64,000 bases of DNA from Paenibacillus xerothermodurans (GTDB lineage Bacteria > Bacillota > Bacilli > Paenibacillales > NBRC-103111). Where the stretch lies: contig NZ_NHRJ02000016.1 of assembly GCF_002220865.2 (NCBI RefSeq), positions 11 through 64,010 on the forward strand. Reading direction: 5' to 3'. Made by a program: the position numbers and the translations under genes. Shown piece by piece: positions 48,660-58,042 of the stretch (position 1 is the first letter of the stretch; every line of letters starts with the position of its first letter). The notes under the pieces are model-generated. The model had not been told where the DNA came from. It made no database searches and saw only the letters and a program-made list of their open reading frames with translations.

Positions 48660-49940
48660 ATGACATTGGTGAAGGAGCAAATGCTAGGCAAGCGCGTCCG
48701 TTTAGAAAAGCCGGAATTGCTTGCGCCCGCAGGCAGCTTGGAGAAGCTGAAATTCGCTGTGCACTACGGAGCTGATGCTGTGTACATCGGCGGGCAGCAA
48801 TATGGTCTTCGCTCCAATGCCGACAACTTCACATTCGAAGAGATGCGCGAAGGCGTGGAATTCGCACAGCGGTATGGGGCGAAAGTGTTTGTCGCGACCA
48901 ATATTTTCGCCCACAACGAAGATATCGCGGGCATTGAAGAGTACCTGCGCGGGATCCAAGATGCGGGTGTGGCGGCTATCATTGTGGCCGATCCGGTTAT
49001 CATCGAGACGTGCAAAAGAGTGGCGCCTAAGCTGGAAATCCATCTCAGCACCCAGCAGTCTACGATGAACTGGCAGGCCGTGCAGTTTTGGAAGGATGAG
49101 GGTGTCGATAGAGTCGTGTTGGCGCGTGAAGCGAGCATGGATGAGATCATGGAGATAAAGAATAAAGTCGACGTCGAGATTGAAGTCTTTGTGCACGGAG
49201 CGATGTGCAGCTCGTATTCCGGCCGCTGTGTATTGTCCAATCATTTTACGGATAGGGATTCCAACCGCGGCGGATGTTCGCAATCGTGCCGTTGGAAGTA
49301 TGATTTGTTCACAACACGAGAGGATCAGACACAAGTGGGCATAAAAGAACTGCCGTTATTCGAGGCTAATGACGATGCTTTCTCCATGAGCTCCAAAGAT
49401 TTGTGTATGATTGAGCATATCCCTGAACTGGTCAGGTCGGGTGTGGACAGTTTCAAAGTAGAGGGAAGAATGAAGAGCGTGCACTACGTGGCGACAGTGA
49501 TCAATGCGTACCGTCAGGCCATCGATGCTTATTTTGCGGATCCGGAGAACTATGAGCTTAAGGCGGAGTGGCTGTACGAGATCAATAAGGCGGCAAATCG
49601 CCCTTTAAACACGGGCTTTTTCTATGATCGTCCCGATCATGAAGATCATATATTTGAGCCGGAGGATAAGGCTGCGCCGTATGATTTTGTTGGTGTCGTG
49701 ATGGCCTACGATGCGGCCACCCAAACGGCTGCGATTCAGCAGCGAAATCATTTTAAACCGGGCCAGGAAATCGAATTTTTCGGACCGCAGGGCACTATCT
49801 TCAAGCAGACGGTTCCGGCGATACAGGATGAATTGGGACAACAGCTGGATGCTGCCCGGCATCCGATGCAGACGATCCTCTTGAAGGTGGAGCATCCGGT
49901 GAAGCCGTATGATATCATGCGTAAAAAGATGGGAAAATAA
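48660..49940 (+). CDS. trhP2: TrhP2-type U32 family protein (YrrO), tRNA uridine-34 hydroxylation
   Basis: The 426-residue U32 protein carries RLEKPELLAPAGSLEKLKFA, HLSTQQSTMNWQAVQFWK, EVFVHGAMCSSYSGRCVLSN and RGGCSQSCRWKYDL. The four cysteines in the last two segments are the Fe-S ligands of the family. A C-terminal U32-type beta domain (FVGVVMAYDAATQTAAIQQR) follows. ATG 48660 has AAGGGGTG at 8 nt; an upstream ATG at 48597 has poor spacing. It is the partner of the previous gene. Confidence 0.9.
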   Translation: MTLVKEQMLGKRVRLEKPELLAPAGSLEKLKFAVHYGADAVYIGGQQYGLRSNADNFTFEEMREGVEFAQRYGAKVFVATNIFAHNEDIAGIEEYLRGIQDAGVAAIIVADPVIIETCKRVAPKLEIHLSTQQSTMNWQAVQFWKDEGVDRVVLAREASMDEIMEIKNKVDVEIEVFVHGAMCSSYSGRCVLSNHFTDRDSNRGGCSQSCRWKYDLFTTREDQTQVGIKELPLFEANDDAFSMSSKDLCMIEHIPELVRSGVDSFKVEGRMKSVHYVATVINAYRQAIDAYFADPENYELKAEWLYEINKAANRPLNTGFFYDRPDHEDHIFEPEDKAAPYDFVGVVMAYDAATQTAAIQQRNHFKPGQEIEFFGPQGTIFKQTVPAIQDELGQQLDAARHPMQTILLKVEHPVKPYDIMRKKMGK

Positions 49941-49967
49941 TAAAATTTTCATAAAGTATGCAGGGAG

Positions 49968-49992
49968 AGCCGCTCATAGAAGCGGCTTTTTT
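49968..49992 (+). terminator. Terminator after trhP2
   Basis: AGCCGCT and AGCGGCT form a 7-bp stem with loop CATAGA, followed by TTTTT. Confidence 0.8.
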
Positions 49993-50232
49993 AATTGTTA
50001 TAGGCCGTTAGACCCATGGACAAACTAAGTAAAAAAGCATATCATCCTACGTGTCGATTAGCATATATTGACATAAAATGATGCTCAATGTGTGAGGCGG
50101 TGGAACTATTTTTGAAATATGAAAGCGGTTAACCATACACAACATGGCAAATACTGTCGAAGTACGTGTGAGGGTGAACTCCAATTCGTTGTACTATCTT
50201 AGACTAGGGCGGTGGTTCCGGTGCGGGGAATA

Positions 50233-52410
50233 ATGTCTGTGCTGAAGCAATGGACAGCCAGGATCGGTAAAGTAGTAACGCAGCAGGTATCCGGCGGCGG
50301 CCTTAAGAGTATCGGCACTGCGGCGCTCAGATTTCTTGTTCGATCAGCGAGCAGAGCGGCGGGGGCAGTGAAAGGCACTCGCCTGGAAAATCCGGTGAAA
50401 TCAGTGGGCATGAAGTTGTTCTTGATTTTTCTTGTCAGCATCCTGTTTTTCGTGCTCACGGTTGGTTTCACGTCTTATAGTATTTCCAAAGGGGTCATTC
50501 AAGCTAAGGTGGCCGAGGCTTCGGAGCAGACCATTATCCAAGCGGGTAAGAAGCTTGACCTGATGTATGGCAATTTGGAGGATTTGACCATACAGATTTT
50601 GTTGGATGAACAGTTGAAGACAGCGCTGGCAGAGATGCCGGCGGCTAATAAGTCATCCTTCGATTACTTGCAGCTGCGCAAAACTGTAGAAGACCGGCTG
50701 AATACATATTCCTACGCGAATAGCAATGTGCGGTCCTTGCAGATGTTCCTGCCTTCCGGGGACCCGGTAGCGTCAGCGGGCACTACTCCCACGAAGGAAA
50801 ACCTTACCCAAGAGGATTGGTTTAAGAAAATTGTGGAAAGCAATGGGCGGGCCACCTGGCTCGAAACAAGAACCAGCGGGTTCTCTGACGCCGGCAGCCC
50901 TAGCGGAACATTTGCTGTGGGCCGATTGATGAAGAGCACCGGCAGCAACAGTCCACAGGCAGTATTACTGCTGGAGATGAAGGTCGAGCTGTTGGCCGCA
51001 CAGGTGTCCGAGCTGCAATTGGGCGAAGGCGGCGACACGTTAATCATCACCCAAGATATGAACGTGATCTACTCCCAAGAAGAAGCCGAACTGGCGCAAA
51101 AAACAAATCCCGATGTGACAGCCGACTCTCTTCAACCGAACCGAAACAGCACCATGAACGGCAAAGAAGATATGCAGCTTGTGTACTATAAATCATTGAA
51201 ATCAGGCTGGTATACCGTTGGAGTCATGCCGGTGGATGAGTTGGTGAGAGATGCGAAAGTCATTTCGAACATCACTTGGATTATGGCGCTGATCGCCGCT
51301 GTGATTGCTGCAGTCATCGGGCTTATGATAGCTCGAATGGTCGGGCGTCCAGTTATTGTGCTTCGCAACCTGATGCAGGAGGGTGAGCAAGGGAATCTCA
51401 CAGTACGCATGGCCGTACATTCCAAAGACGAGATTGGCCAATTGGGCGGCAGTTTCAATCAGATGATGGAAAAAATCACGCTGTTGGTGCAGCAAACCAA
51501 CCAATCCGCACAAGCGGTGCTCGAGACGTCAACGGAGCTTGCGGACGCATCCAAGAAGACGGCTCTATCGGCCAGAGAGATCGCAGTGGCAACCGAAGAG
51601 ATTGCGGGGGGCGCGTCCAGCTTGGCGGTGGAATCAGAAAGAGGGAACGAGCTTACACATGACATCTCGGTGCAAATGAAAACGGTGATAGAAGCCCATA
51701 TGGTAATGGGTACATCGGCCGCGCAAGTGCAGAAATCCAGTGAGCAGGGTATTCAATACATGTCACAGTTAATCGACAAAACGAATAAGACTGAGTCCAT
51801 GACACGGAGCATGGTGGACAAAGTAGATCATCTGAAGGAAAGCACGCGTTCAATTCGCAAGATACTGGAAGTATTGAGCAGCGTGTCGAAGCAGACCAAT
51901 ATTTTGTCTCTCAACGCTACCATCGAAGCGGCCCGTGCCGGTGCAGCGGGCAGAGGTTTTATGGTCGTAGCCGATGAAATTCGCAAGCTGGCAGACCAGT
52001 CACGGCAGTCGATTGATGTGGTCGGCCAAATCACCGACACCATCCAACGAGAGATAGATGAAACCGTCACGGTGTTATCCGACGCCTATCCGGTATTTCA
52101 GGAGCAAATCATGTCCGTGAAAGAAACGGACTTGATTTTTAAGCAGGTTCAGGGCAACATGGGAGATTTTATCGGCCAGCTGTCGGAGGTAACGGAATCA
52201 ATCAGCAATCTGGATGCAGCACAGCTGGTGCTGTCAGAGGCGATGGCTCACGTCAGCGCTGTGGCGGAGCAATCTTCCGCTACCTCGCAAGAAGTGGCAT
52301 CATTGAGCTCTGAGCAGCTGAACGTGAGTTCGAGCCTGGTTAGCCTGTCCGATAAGCTGGAGCGGCTATCGGATTCTCTGAAGGAGTCTCTGAGCAGGTT
52401 CGATGTCTAG
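50233..52410 (+). CDS. Methyl-accepting chemotaxis protein
   Basis: The 725-residue chemoreceptor has an unusually long cytoplasmic N-terminus (about 55 residues, basic), a membrane helix near residues 60-85, an extracellular sensor of about 250 residues (Cache-like), a second helix (WIMALIAAVIAAVIGLMIAR), a HAMP segment and a signalling hairpin whose tip reads KQTNILSLNATIEAARAGAA. It should signal to CheA/CheW; the ligand is unknown. The start is uncertain: ATG 50233 has GCGGGGAAT upstream, and GTG 50221 and 50212 are alternatives. It occupies the place of udk-greA between yrrO and pbpI in B. subtilis. Confidence 0.88.
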   Translation: MSVLKQWTARIGKVVTQQVSGGGLKSIGTAALRFLVRSASRAAGAVKGTRLENPVKSVGMKLFLIFLVSILFFVLTVGFTSYSISKGVIQAKVAEASEQTIIQAGKKLDLMYGNLEDLTIQILLDEQLKTALAEMPAANKSSFDYLQLRKTVEDRLNTYSYANSNVRSLQMFLPSGDPVASAGTTPTKENLTQEDWFKKIVESNGRATWLETRTSGFSDAGSPSGTFAVGRLMKSTGSNSPQAVLLLEMKVELLAAQVSELQLGEGGDTLIITQDMNVIYSQEEAELAQKTNPDVTADSLQPNRNSTMNGKEDMQLVYYKSLKSGWYTVGVMPVDELVRDAKVISNITWIMALIAAVIAAVIGLMIARMVGRPVIVLRNLMQEGEQGNLTVRMAVHSKDEIGQLGGSFNQMMEKITLLVQQTNQSAQAVLETSTELADASKKTALSAREIAVATEEIAGGASSLAVESERGNELTHDISVQMKTVIEAHMVMGTSAAQVQKSSEQGIQYMSQLIDKTNKTESMTRSMVDKVDHLKESTRSIRKILEVLSSVSKQTNILSLNATIEAARAGAAGRGFMVVADEIRKLADQSRQSIDVVGQITDTIQREIDETVTVLSDAYPVFQEQIMSVKETDLIFKQVQGNMGDFIGQLSEVTESISNLDAAQLVLSEAMAHVSAVAEQSSATSQEVASLSSEQLNVSSSLVSLSDKLERLSDSLKESLSRFDV

Positions 52411-52535
52411 GCGGCAGGCGGCAATTGCATGACAGGTGCTTGTTTTGTTTGAGCCGTGGGCAAGTCGATCATACTGGTACTATTATCCGGTATAACATGC
52501 TGCAGTTTACGACAACAACGCAGGGGGTCGACACC

Positions 52536-54317
52536 ATGATTAAGCACCGAATTTTTTACATTTTGCTCGGCATTGCAGCTTTGCTATTGACTCTTAATGT
52601 CCGCTTGTTCTGGATCCAGGTTGCCGCCACCCGCAGTTGGAGCGCGCGCGACATTGATCTGGTCGAGAACAGCGTTATTCAACGCGCAAAAGCATTCATG
52701 CTCGACACCGGCCGCGGTGACTTTTATGACCGACAGGGTCAGCCTCTCACCGGAGGGGAGATCCCTGCTCTCACAGTCTTTCCGGTGCAGGAGCGGCCGG
52801 CGGCATCCCAGGATGAGGTTGATCACCGTATAGTGCGGATTTTACATACGACCGAAGATAAGTGGAAGGAATTCAGAAAAGGACTGACAGCACCTGCGGT
52901 GTGGGCTGAAGACGGGATGACGGTAGAACTGGATGCGCAGCAGATTGCCGCGATAAGAGCGTTGCAGATTCCCCAATTCGAGGTAACACGTGTGAAAGAG
53001 CGGTATGCAGCTCCACAGCCGGCCAGCCAGCTCATTGGCTATGTAGGCCAGGATCCAGCACGCATCGTCCGGCAGTATATGTCTGAGTTCCAGCAAGGAC
53101 AGATGCAGTTGACCAGCGCGATCGGCGGGGCAGGCTTGGAAAAGACGTTTGAGCCCTGGCTCCATGGGATCGGAGCAACCAGGGTGGCTTTGTTTACCGA
53201 CGGCTTCAAGCGGCCTCTGCCCGGCTTGGCCACCCGGGTCGTGTCACCCGGCAATGAATATTATCCGCTAAAGATCATGACGACGCTAGACCTAAGTGTA
53301 CAGCGGCGCGTCGAACAAGCGATGGCCGCGCTGCAGGTGAAGGAAGGCGCGGTCGTTGTATTGGATACAGCAAATGCAGACGCGGTCGCCATCGCGAGCC
53401 GGCCGGCTTTTCATCCCGCGCGCGTGGATCTGGAGAGTGGGGCGTGGAGCAACCGGGCACTCAAAGCGGTCCCTCCGGGATCGATTTTTAAGACCGTGAC
53501 GGCCGCTGCGGCGCTGGATGAGAAGCTGGCAGATCCGGAAGAACTGTTTGACTGCAACGGTACGCTTGGGAAATATGGTTTGACATGCTGGAAGAAAGAA
53601 GGACATGGCCGCATTAGCCTCCGGGACGGCTACGCGCAATCATGCAACATTGTGTTTGCACAAATAGCTGAACGATTACAGGGCTCGTCGATGCAAGCAT
53701 ACGCCAATCAGCTGGGTCTAGGCGTTCCTGTCGGCTGGAAAGGAGATTTTATGCAGCAGCGTGATTTTCGGGCATGGGATGCTGAGGAACGCGGTCAGAT
53801 ATTCGCACCAACAACAGCCATCGAAGATGGCGGGGTCAAGGCACAGTCCGCGATCGGGCAGCGGGACGTGTTGGTCACGCCGCTGCAGGCCGCCAACATG
53901 GTGGTCACGCTGTTGCACCAAGGAGAAGTGCTGTCACCCCGCATCGTCCACGAGGTGCGCTTCAACAACGGCCGTTTGATGCAATCTTTGGATGAGAGGC
54001 GTGTGAGCGGACTTCCCGGAGCCGTCTCGGAACGTACCGCGGATATCATGTTGGATTGGATGCAGGATGTCGTCCAACATGGTACGGGAAAGGTGCTGCA
54101 GTCCGCTGAGTGGTCCCTCGCCGCTAAATCGGGTACTGCTCAGGTGACGGACAAGCACGGACGTCCTGTTGTCCACCAATGGTTTATCGGGTACGGACCT
54201 GTCGAAGAGCCAAAGTTTGCCGTGGCCGTTCTCGTGCAGAATATGCCTGAATCGGCGCCTAACAAGGCGGCTGTCCTCTTTCGCGAGGTGATGAATATTC
54301 TCGCCGACGGTTCATAG
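52536..54317 (+). CDS. pbpI: Class B penicillin-binding protein (PbpI/YrrR-like)
   Basis: The 593-residue transpeptidase has an N-terminal anchor (IFYILLGIAALLLTLNVRLF), a dimerisation region (GRGDFYDRQGQPLTGGEIP) and the penicillin-binding domain. The three active-site motifs are S-x-x-K in PPGSIFKTV, S-x-N in QSCNIVFA and K-S-G in LAAKSGTAQV. Length and position after yrrO match B. subtilis PbpI (PBP4b), a sporulation-associated enzyme. ATG 52536 follows CAGGGGGTCGACACC. Confidence 0.88.
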   Translation: MIKHRIFYILLGIAALLLTLNVRLFWIQVAATRSWSARDIDLVENSVIQRAKAFMLDTGRGDFYDRQGQPLTGGEIPALTVFPVQERPAASQDEVDHRIVRILHTTEDKWKEFRKGLTAPAVWAEDGMTVELDAQQIAAIRALQIPQFEVTRVKERYAAPQPASQLIGYVGQDPARIVRQYMSEFQQGQMQLTSAIGGAGLEKTFEPWLHGIGATRVALFTDGFKRPLPGLATRVVSPGNEYYPLKIMTTLDLSVQRRVEQAMAALQVKEGAVVVLDTANADAVAIASRPAFHPARVDLESGAWSNRALKAVPPGSIFKTVTAAAALDEKLADPEELFDCNGTLGKYGLTCWKKEGHGRISLRDGYAQSCNIVFAQIAERLQGSSMQAYANQLGLGVPVGWKGDFMQQRDFRAWDAEERGQIFAPTTAIEDGGVKAQSAIGQRDVLVTPLQAANMVVTLLHQGEVLSPRIVHEVRFNNGRLMQSLDERRVSGLPGAVSERTADIMLDWMQDVVQHGTGKVLQSAEWSLAAKSGTAQVTDKHGRPVVHQWFIGYGPVEEPKFAVAVLVQNMPESAPNKAAVLFREVMNILADGS

Positions 54318-54640
54318 CTGCGAAATAGAAGCGGACCGTGAAGACATGGCGCCGGATTCCGCCAGATCCGACCGCGCTAAGGTAGTGGAATTCGCCGCTC
54401 GGCCGCAGGTTTTCTCCAACAAAGTTGCGATGGGTGTGTCCGAATATAACACACACATTTCTGTACGGTTCCAGAATCGCGCGGAACTCTTTGGCACGGA
54501 TCAACCGGTACATGCCGCCCGTCGGTTCTCGGCGTACGGAGCGGTTGATGGATGACCACAAACGCGGGCTTACCTTCCTCATGCGATGGCATAATTCCGC
54601 GAGCCAATTGAGCTGCTCATCGGAGTACCACGCGCCTCCC
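54318..54640 (-). pseudogene. Metallophosphoesterase remnant, broken by frameshifts
   Basis: On the minus strand three frames together give the C-terminal third of a calcineurin-like phosphoesterase. Near 54633-54574 one frame reads AWYSDEQLNWLAELCHRM; the next reads EGKPAFVVIHQPLRTP (metal-ligand His), and a third reads EFRAILEPYRNVCVIFGHTH followed by a natural GSGG-x-x-x-HVFTVRF end. The N-terminal metal motifs (DxH, GDxxD, GNHD) are not found. At least two frameshifts separate the pieces, so it is a decayed gene fragment. Confidence 0.7.
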
Positions 54641-54884
54641 CCACCTCCGCTTTTTCCTCCAGCAGCGCTCCGCCCTGTATCCGCACCTTACGCACCCGCC
54701 GCACGGTTAATTCTACGTTGTACGTCCGGACTGTCTCGCCTTTTTTTAAATGCTGTGCTATAAGTTGTCGAATATATTTCAATAGCAAACCTATGTTCTG
54801 GTACTATCATAAGTTAGTACTTACTGCGTATACAGCCCTTGAATATACTTTAATTGAGGGAACTCAGCAAAGAGGTGAGGCGCT
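54641..54884. other. Intergenic region before the DUF2157 gene
   Basis: The part up to about 54780 may be further remnant of the broken phosphoesterase or of another gene; a minus-strand frame here gives KKGETVRTYNVELTVRRVRK but has no recognisable identity. The stretch 54790-54870 is AT-rich and probably holds the DUF2157 promoter, with TATACT near 54845 as a weak -10. Confidence 0.4.
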
Positions 54885-56111
54885 GTGAGCAGAAAATGGG
54901 TGGAAAAAGAGGGATTGCACTGGGTAGAGCGCGGAATTATCAGTTCCGAGCAGTATAATCAAATTTTAAGCTTGTACGAGGATAAGAAGCATGCGTTCGG
55001 GATGCTCCCGCTGATGGGGAGCATTCTGGTGGGACTAGGTGTGCTTAGTTTTGTCGCCGCCAACTGGCAGGACATACATGAGCTGTTCCGGCTTGGAATG
55101 ATAGTTGCATTGATGGTAGCGTTGTACGCAGGCGGGGAGCTGTTCAGCAGACACGGCAGCCAAAGGTTGGGCATAGCGCTCATGGCGTTAGGACTAATTA
55201 GCTTTGGCGGAGGCATCGTCCTGGTGGGGCAAATGTTCCACCTGATCGCGTATGACATTGCCTCTTTCATCGTGTGGGGAACGGTGGGCACGTTATTGAC
55301 TTATTTTTACAGGCGCCGTTTTTTGTACTTGATCAGTATCTTGATTTTCACAGGAGCCCAATGGTACAGCGTGAATGGGATGCATCATTTCAGTGCTGTG
55401 GCGTTCGGCGTGATGCTTACCGGACTGGGTGTCTATTTGTGGAAGCATCAGGACGTCCTCCTGGCGTGGTGCTTCAGTGTAAGCTGCATTATTCAGGCAA
55501 TCATGCTCACAGTAAGTCAGGATTGGAAATTTTTGTGGTGGTTTGTGTCCGCTATGGCCTTGTATGCGCTGGGAGACTGGTGGAAAAATCGCGGCACCGG
55601 TTATGCGCTGCAGGCCGTCCCGCTGATTGGAGCTTTCATTTTCAACATTGCCGCCGTTATTTTTTATGATGTAACGCGCGAGGGTGATTTCCGGCACATA
55701 CTGCCTGAACCATCGTATTTCTTACTCGCGATGACGGTGTTGTTTGGCATCTCTGTCGCAGGGAAAATCAAAAGAAAGCGGGGAATCACCGCTTTTGAAT
55801 GGATCTTGGCAGTTCCGTTTGCCTTCTTACCCGCAGGGGCAGACGTATTGTACCTGCTGACGCTGTTTTTCTTCTCCTTATATGTATTGTGGACAGGATA
55901 TGCCGAGGAGTGGCGTTGCAAAATTAACTTCGGCATGGTGCTGTTTATTGTGGCGAGCATGGTAGCTTACGGCAAATTAACTTGGGCATTTATGAATAAA
56001 TCGTTGTTCTTCATCATTGGCGGTTTGCTGCTGTTTGCGCTCAGCTGGTTCCTGGGCCGTAAGAAAAAGCAGTTTTTCGATCAAGCGGAAGGAGGGCGCC
56101 GGCATGATTAA
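54885..56111 (+). CDS. DUF2157 polytopic membrane protein
   Basis: The 408-residue protein has a short cytoplasmic N-terminus typical of DUF2157 (VEKEGLHWVERGIISSEQYN) followed by about twelve helices, including GSILVGLGVLSFVAANWQDI and LGLISFGGGIVLVGQMFHL. GTG 54885 has AGAGGTGAGG upstream. It overlaps the next gene by 8 nt. DUF2157 and GDYXXLXY proteins are commonly paired; no biochemical function is known. Confidence 0.9.
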   Translation: MSRKWVEKEGLHWVERGIISSEQYNQILSLYEDKKHAFGMLPLMGSILVGLGVLSFVAANWQDIHELFRLGMIVALMVALYAGGELFSRHGSQRLGIALMALGLISFGGGIVLVGQMFHLIAYDIASFIVWGTVGTLLTYFYRRRFLYLISILIFTGAQWYSVNGMHHFSAVAFGVMLTGLGVYLWKHQDVLLAWCFSVSCIIQAIMLTVSQDWKFLWWFVSAMALYALGDWWKNRGTGYALQAVPLIGAFIFNIAAVIFYDVTREGDFRHILPEPSYFLLAMTVLFGISVAGKIKRKRGITAFEWILAVPFAFLPAGADVLYLLTLFFFSLYVLWTGYAEEWRCKINFGMVLFIVASMVAYGKLTWAFMNKSLFFIIGGLLLFALSWFLGRKKKQFFDQAEGGRRHD

Positions 56112-56628
56112 GACAGCTCAGGGAAGATCTCTCCGAACTACATTGCTGATGCCGTTGGTTGTTCTGCAAGTGTTGTTTTTAGCCGGTATGGCGGGCTCGT
56201 ATTATGCTGTGGGCTGGTACGGTACAGAAATCAAGCTAGAGACGGTTCCGGTCGATCCACGTGACCTATTGTACGGTGATTATGTCACATTGAGATACAA
56301 AATCAGCGAGCTCTCGCCAGCCTTGTGGCATGGTAAAGGAGAAGCACCGAAGCGGGGAAGCGCGGTGTATGTTGCACTGAAGCCCGTGGATGGATTGTAT
56401 GAGGCGGCAGGGGTGTACGAGGCGGCACCAAGACTCGAAGCCGGCCAAGTGGCAGTGAAAGGCAGGGTACAGGCGGCCTGGGATGGAGGAATCCAAGTAA
56501 AATACGGGCTCGAACGATATTATGTGCCGGAAGGCACGGGGGTCGAGCTGGAACGAACAGCAGGCGATATGATCGCTGTCGTGAAAGTGGCTGCCTGGGG
56601 GCAACCGAGACTGATCGGCTTGGAGTAA
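56104..56628 (+). CDS. GDYXXLXY domain protein
   Basis: The 174-residue protein has an N-terminal membrane helix (LLMPLVVLQVLFLAGMAGSY) and an extracytoplasmic domain carrying the family motif, here LLYGDYVTLRYKISEL. GGAGGGCGCCGGC precedes ATG 56104, inside the end of the DUF2157 gene. Function is unknown; it presumably acts with its overlapping partner. Confidence 0.92.
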   Translation: MIKTAQGRSLRTTLLMPLVVLQVLFLAGMAGSYYAVGWYGTEIKLETVPVDPRDLLYGDYVTLRYKISELSPALWHGKGEAPKRGSAVYVALKPVDGLYEAAGVYEAAPRLEAGQVAVKGRVQAAWDGGIQVKYGLERYYVPEGTGVELERTAGDMIAVVKVAAWGQPRLIGLE

Positions 56629-56690
56629 CATGGGTAATATAAAGCGAAAAGAGACTCAGATTGCAGATGATGAGTGAGGAGGGAAAGTTC

Positions 56691-56939
56691 ATGGCTTCTG
56701 ATAAAGTAGAGGAGCAGTTGGCGCAGAGGCTCACGGAGGGCGAGATGAATGCCGAGGACGCGGAGGAAGCGGCGCGCCGGAGATTGCCAGTGAAAACTGA
56801 GATACGGATTCAGGCGGAAATCGATCCCGTAGTTGAGGAAACGAGAAGATACCGTAAGATGGCGTCAGAAGTGGACGACCGATATGCACAGTATGACCGG
56901 TTCGTTGACCGGCCGAGGAAGGCGAGCGAGCAAGAATAG
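56691..56939 (+). CDS. Small charged hypothetical protein, 82 residues
   Basis: The product, rich in Glu and Arg, is probably a soluble helical protein (EEQLAQRLTEGEMNAEDAEE, RRYRKMASEVDDRYAQYDRF). TGAGGAGGGAAAGTTC gives a very good SD for ATG 56691, which supports real translation. I do not recognise a family. It lies 62 nt behind the GDYXXLXY gene and may be in the same transcript. Confidence 0.65.
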   Translation: MASDKVEEQLAQRLTEGEMNAEDAEEAARRRLPVKTEIRIQAEIDPVVEETRRYRKMASEVDDRYAQYDRFVDRPRKASEQE

Positions 56940-56980
56940 AGCCGAGCTGGGAAGTTGTTGGATGGCGCGATATCACCCAA

Positions 56981-57027
56981 AGGATAACTATTAGCAGTAC
57001 TCGAGTCTGGCATAGCAGATCCTTTTT
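56981..57027 (+). terminator. Terminator of the DUF2157 transcript
   Basis: AAGGAT pairs with ATCCTT, with inner CTAT/ATAG and CAG/CTG helices separated by small loops, followed by TTTTTTT. Confidence 0.55.
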
Positions 57028-57111
57028 TTATCGTTCGCTGGCGGTGCGATGGTTGTGGCGTGGCGGGAGAGCCAGCTGCGGGTGGATGTGCGTCGCACCC
57101 AGTGATAAACA

Positions 57112-57140
57112 TTGCATGTTCCGCTTTCTCCCTTTACAAT
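57112..57140 (+). promoter_or_regulatory. Sigma-A promoter of lipL
   Basis: TTGCAT at 57112-57117 and TACAAT at 57135-57140 are separated by 17 bp, about 60 nt upstream of the lipL ATG. Confidence 0.75.
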
Positions 57141-57202
57141 GAGCTTACTTAAGAGACTCACTAATCGTACGAGACTAGGAGCAACGGTAAGGGAGCAGCA
57201 GA

Positions 57203-58042
57203 ATGACAATGGGAAGTAATCAATGGACATTACCGGCAGAAACACTCATATGGGACCGCACCGAGCAAATCGAGCCCTCGGACGTATTGGTGCCGTTTGC
57301 CCTGGATGAGCTGCTCTGCAGACAAGCAGGCCGCGGCGGTGCGCCGATGGTACATATTTGGCGCCATCCGCGGGCATTCGTCATGGGACTGAGAGACAGC
57401 AGGCTTCCGCATGTGCGTGAAGCCAAACGCTGGCTCGAATCGCTAGGATACTCCGTCGCCGTAAGGAATTCCGGCGGTGCTGCCGTTCCGCTGGATTTGG
57501 GTGTGGTCAACATCTCTTTGATTTTGCCTAAGCGGCAGGGTCAAATCGATTTTCGTCATGACTTTGAACTGATGTACCGGCTGATCCGAGACGCGCTGAG
57601 GGCACTGTCACCGAATGTGGCCAAAGGGGAGATCAAGGGCTCCTATTGTCCTGGGGACTACGACCTCAGCGTGGGAGGCCGCAAATTCTGTGGCATTGCC
57701 CAACGTCGGCAGGCACACGCTTTTGTCGTACAGGCGTTCGTTGTAGTGCGCGGCAGCGGGCAGAGCAAAGCGTCGCTGGCCCGGGATTTTTACAATATCG
57801 CAGCCCAGGGGGCGGACGGGCATTGTTTTCCGCATGTGACCGAGAACAGTATGGCCAGCTTAGAGGAGCTTGTGAAGCTGGGCGATGAGCGTGAGTTTAT
57901 CGACGCTGTGAAGCAAACGGTGCGCCAACACAAGCAAGCGTTGCAAGTAGCACAGCAAAAGCCGCTTCAGCTGCCGGGCGAGCGGCAGGTGATGGCGGCT
58001 GTTGAAACACTTCGGCAGCGCTATGGGCTGTCAGACGCTTGA
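57203..58042 (+). CDS. lipL: LipL-type octanoyl-[GcvH]:protein N-octanoyltransferase
   Basis: LipL transfers the octanoyl group from GcvH to E2 subunits during lipoate assembly in Bacillales. The 279-residue protein has the biotin/lipoate ligase fold: RNSGGAAVPLDLGVVNISLI, GSYCPGDYDLSVGGRKFCGI with the catalytic Cys in the YCPGDYDLS position, then AQRRQAHAFVVQAFVVV. Length matches B. subtilis LipL (about 281). AAGGGAGCAGCAG precedes ATG 57203. The pdh operon 1.5 kb downstream encodes a probable substrate, the lipoyl domain of PdhC. Confidence 0.85.
   Translation: MTMGSNQWTLPAETLIWDRTEQIEPSDVLVPFALDELLCRQAGRGGAPMVHIWRHPRAFVMGLRDSRLPHVREAKRWLESLGYSVAVRNSGGAAVPLDLGVVNISLILPKRQGQIDFRHDFELMYRLIRDALRALSPNVAKGEIKGSYCPGDYDLSVGGRKFCGIAQRRQAHAFVVQAFVVVRGSGQSKASLARDFYNIAAQGADGHCFPHVTENSMASLEELVKLGDEREFIDAVKQTVRQHKQALQVAQQKPLQLPGERQVMAAVETLRQRYGLSDA

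Noticed and set aside
50026-50060. Sigma-D promoter for the chemoreceptor
   Set aside because: TAAA and GTCGATTA are 19 bp apart and match the -10 consensus at 5 of 8 positions only.
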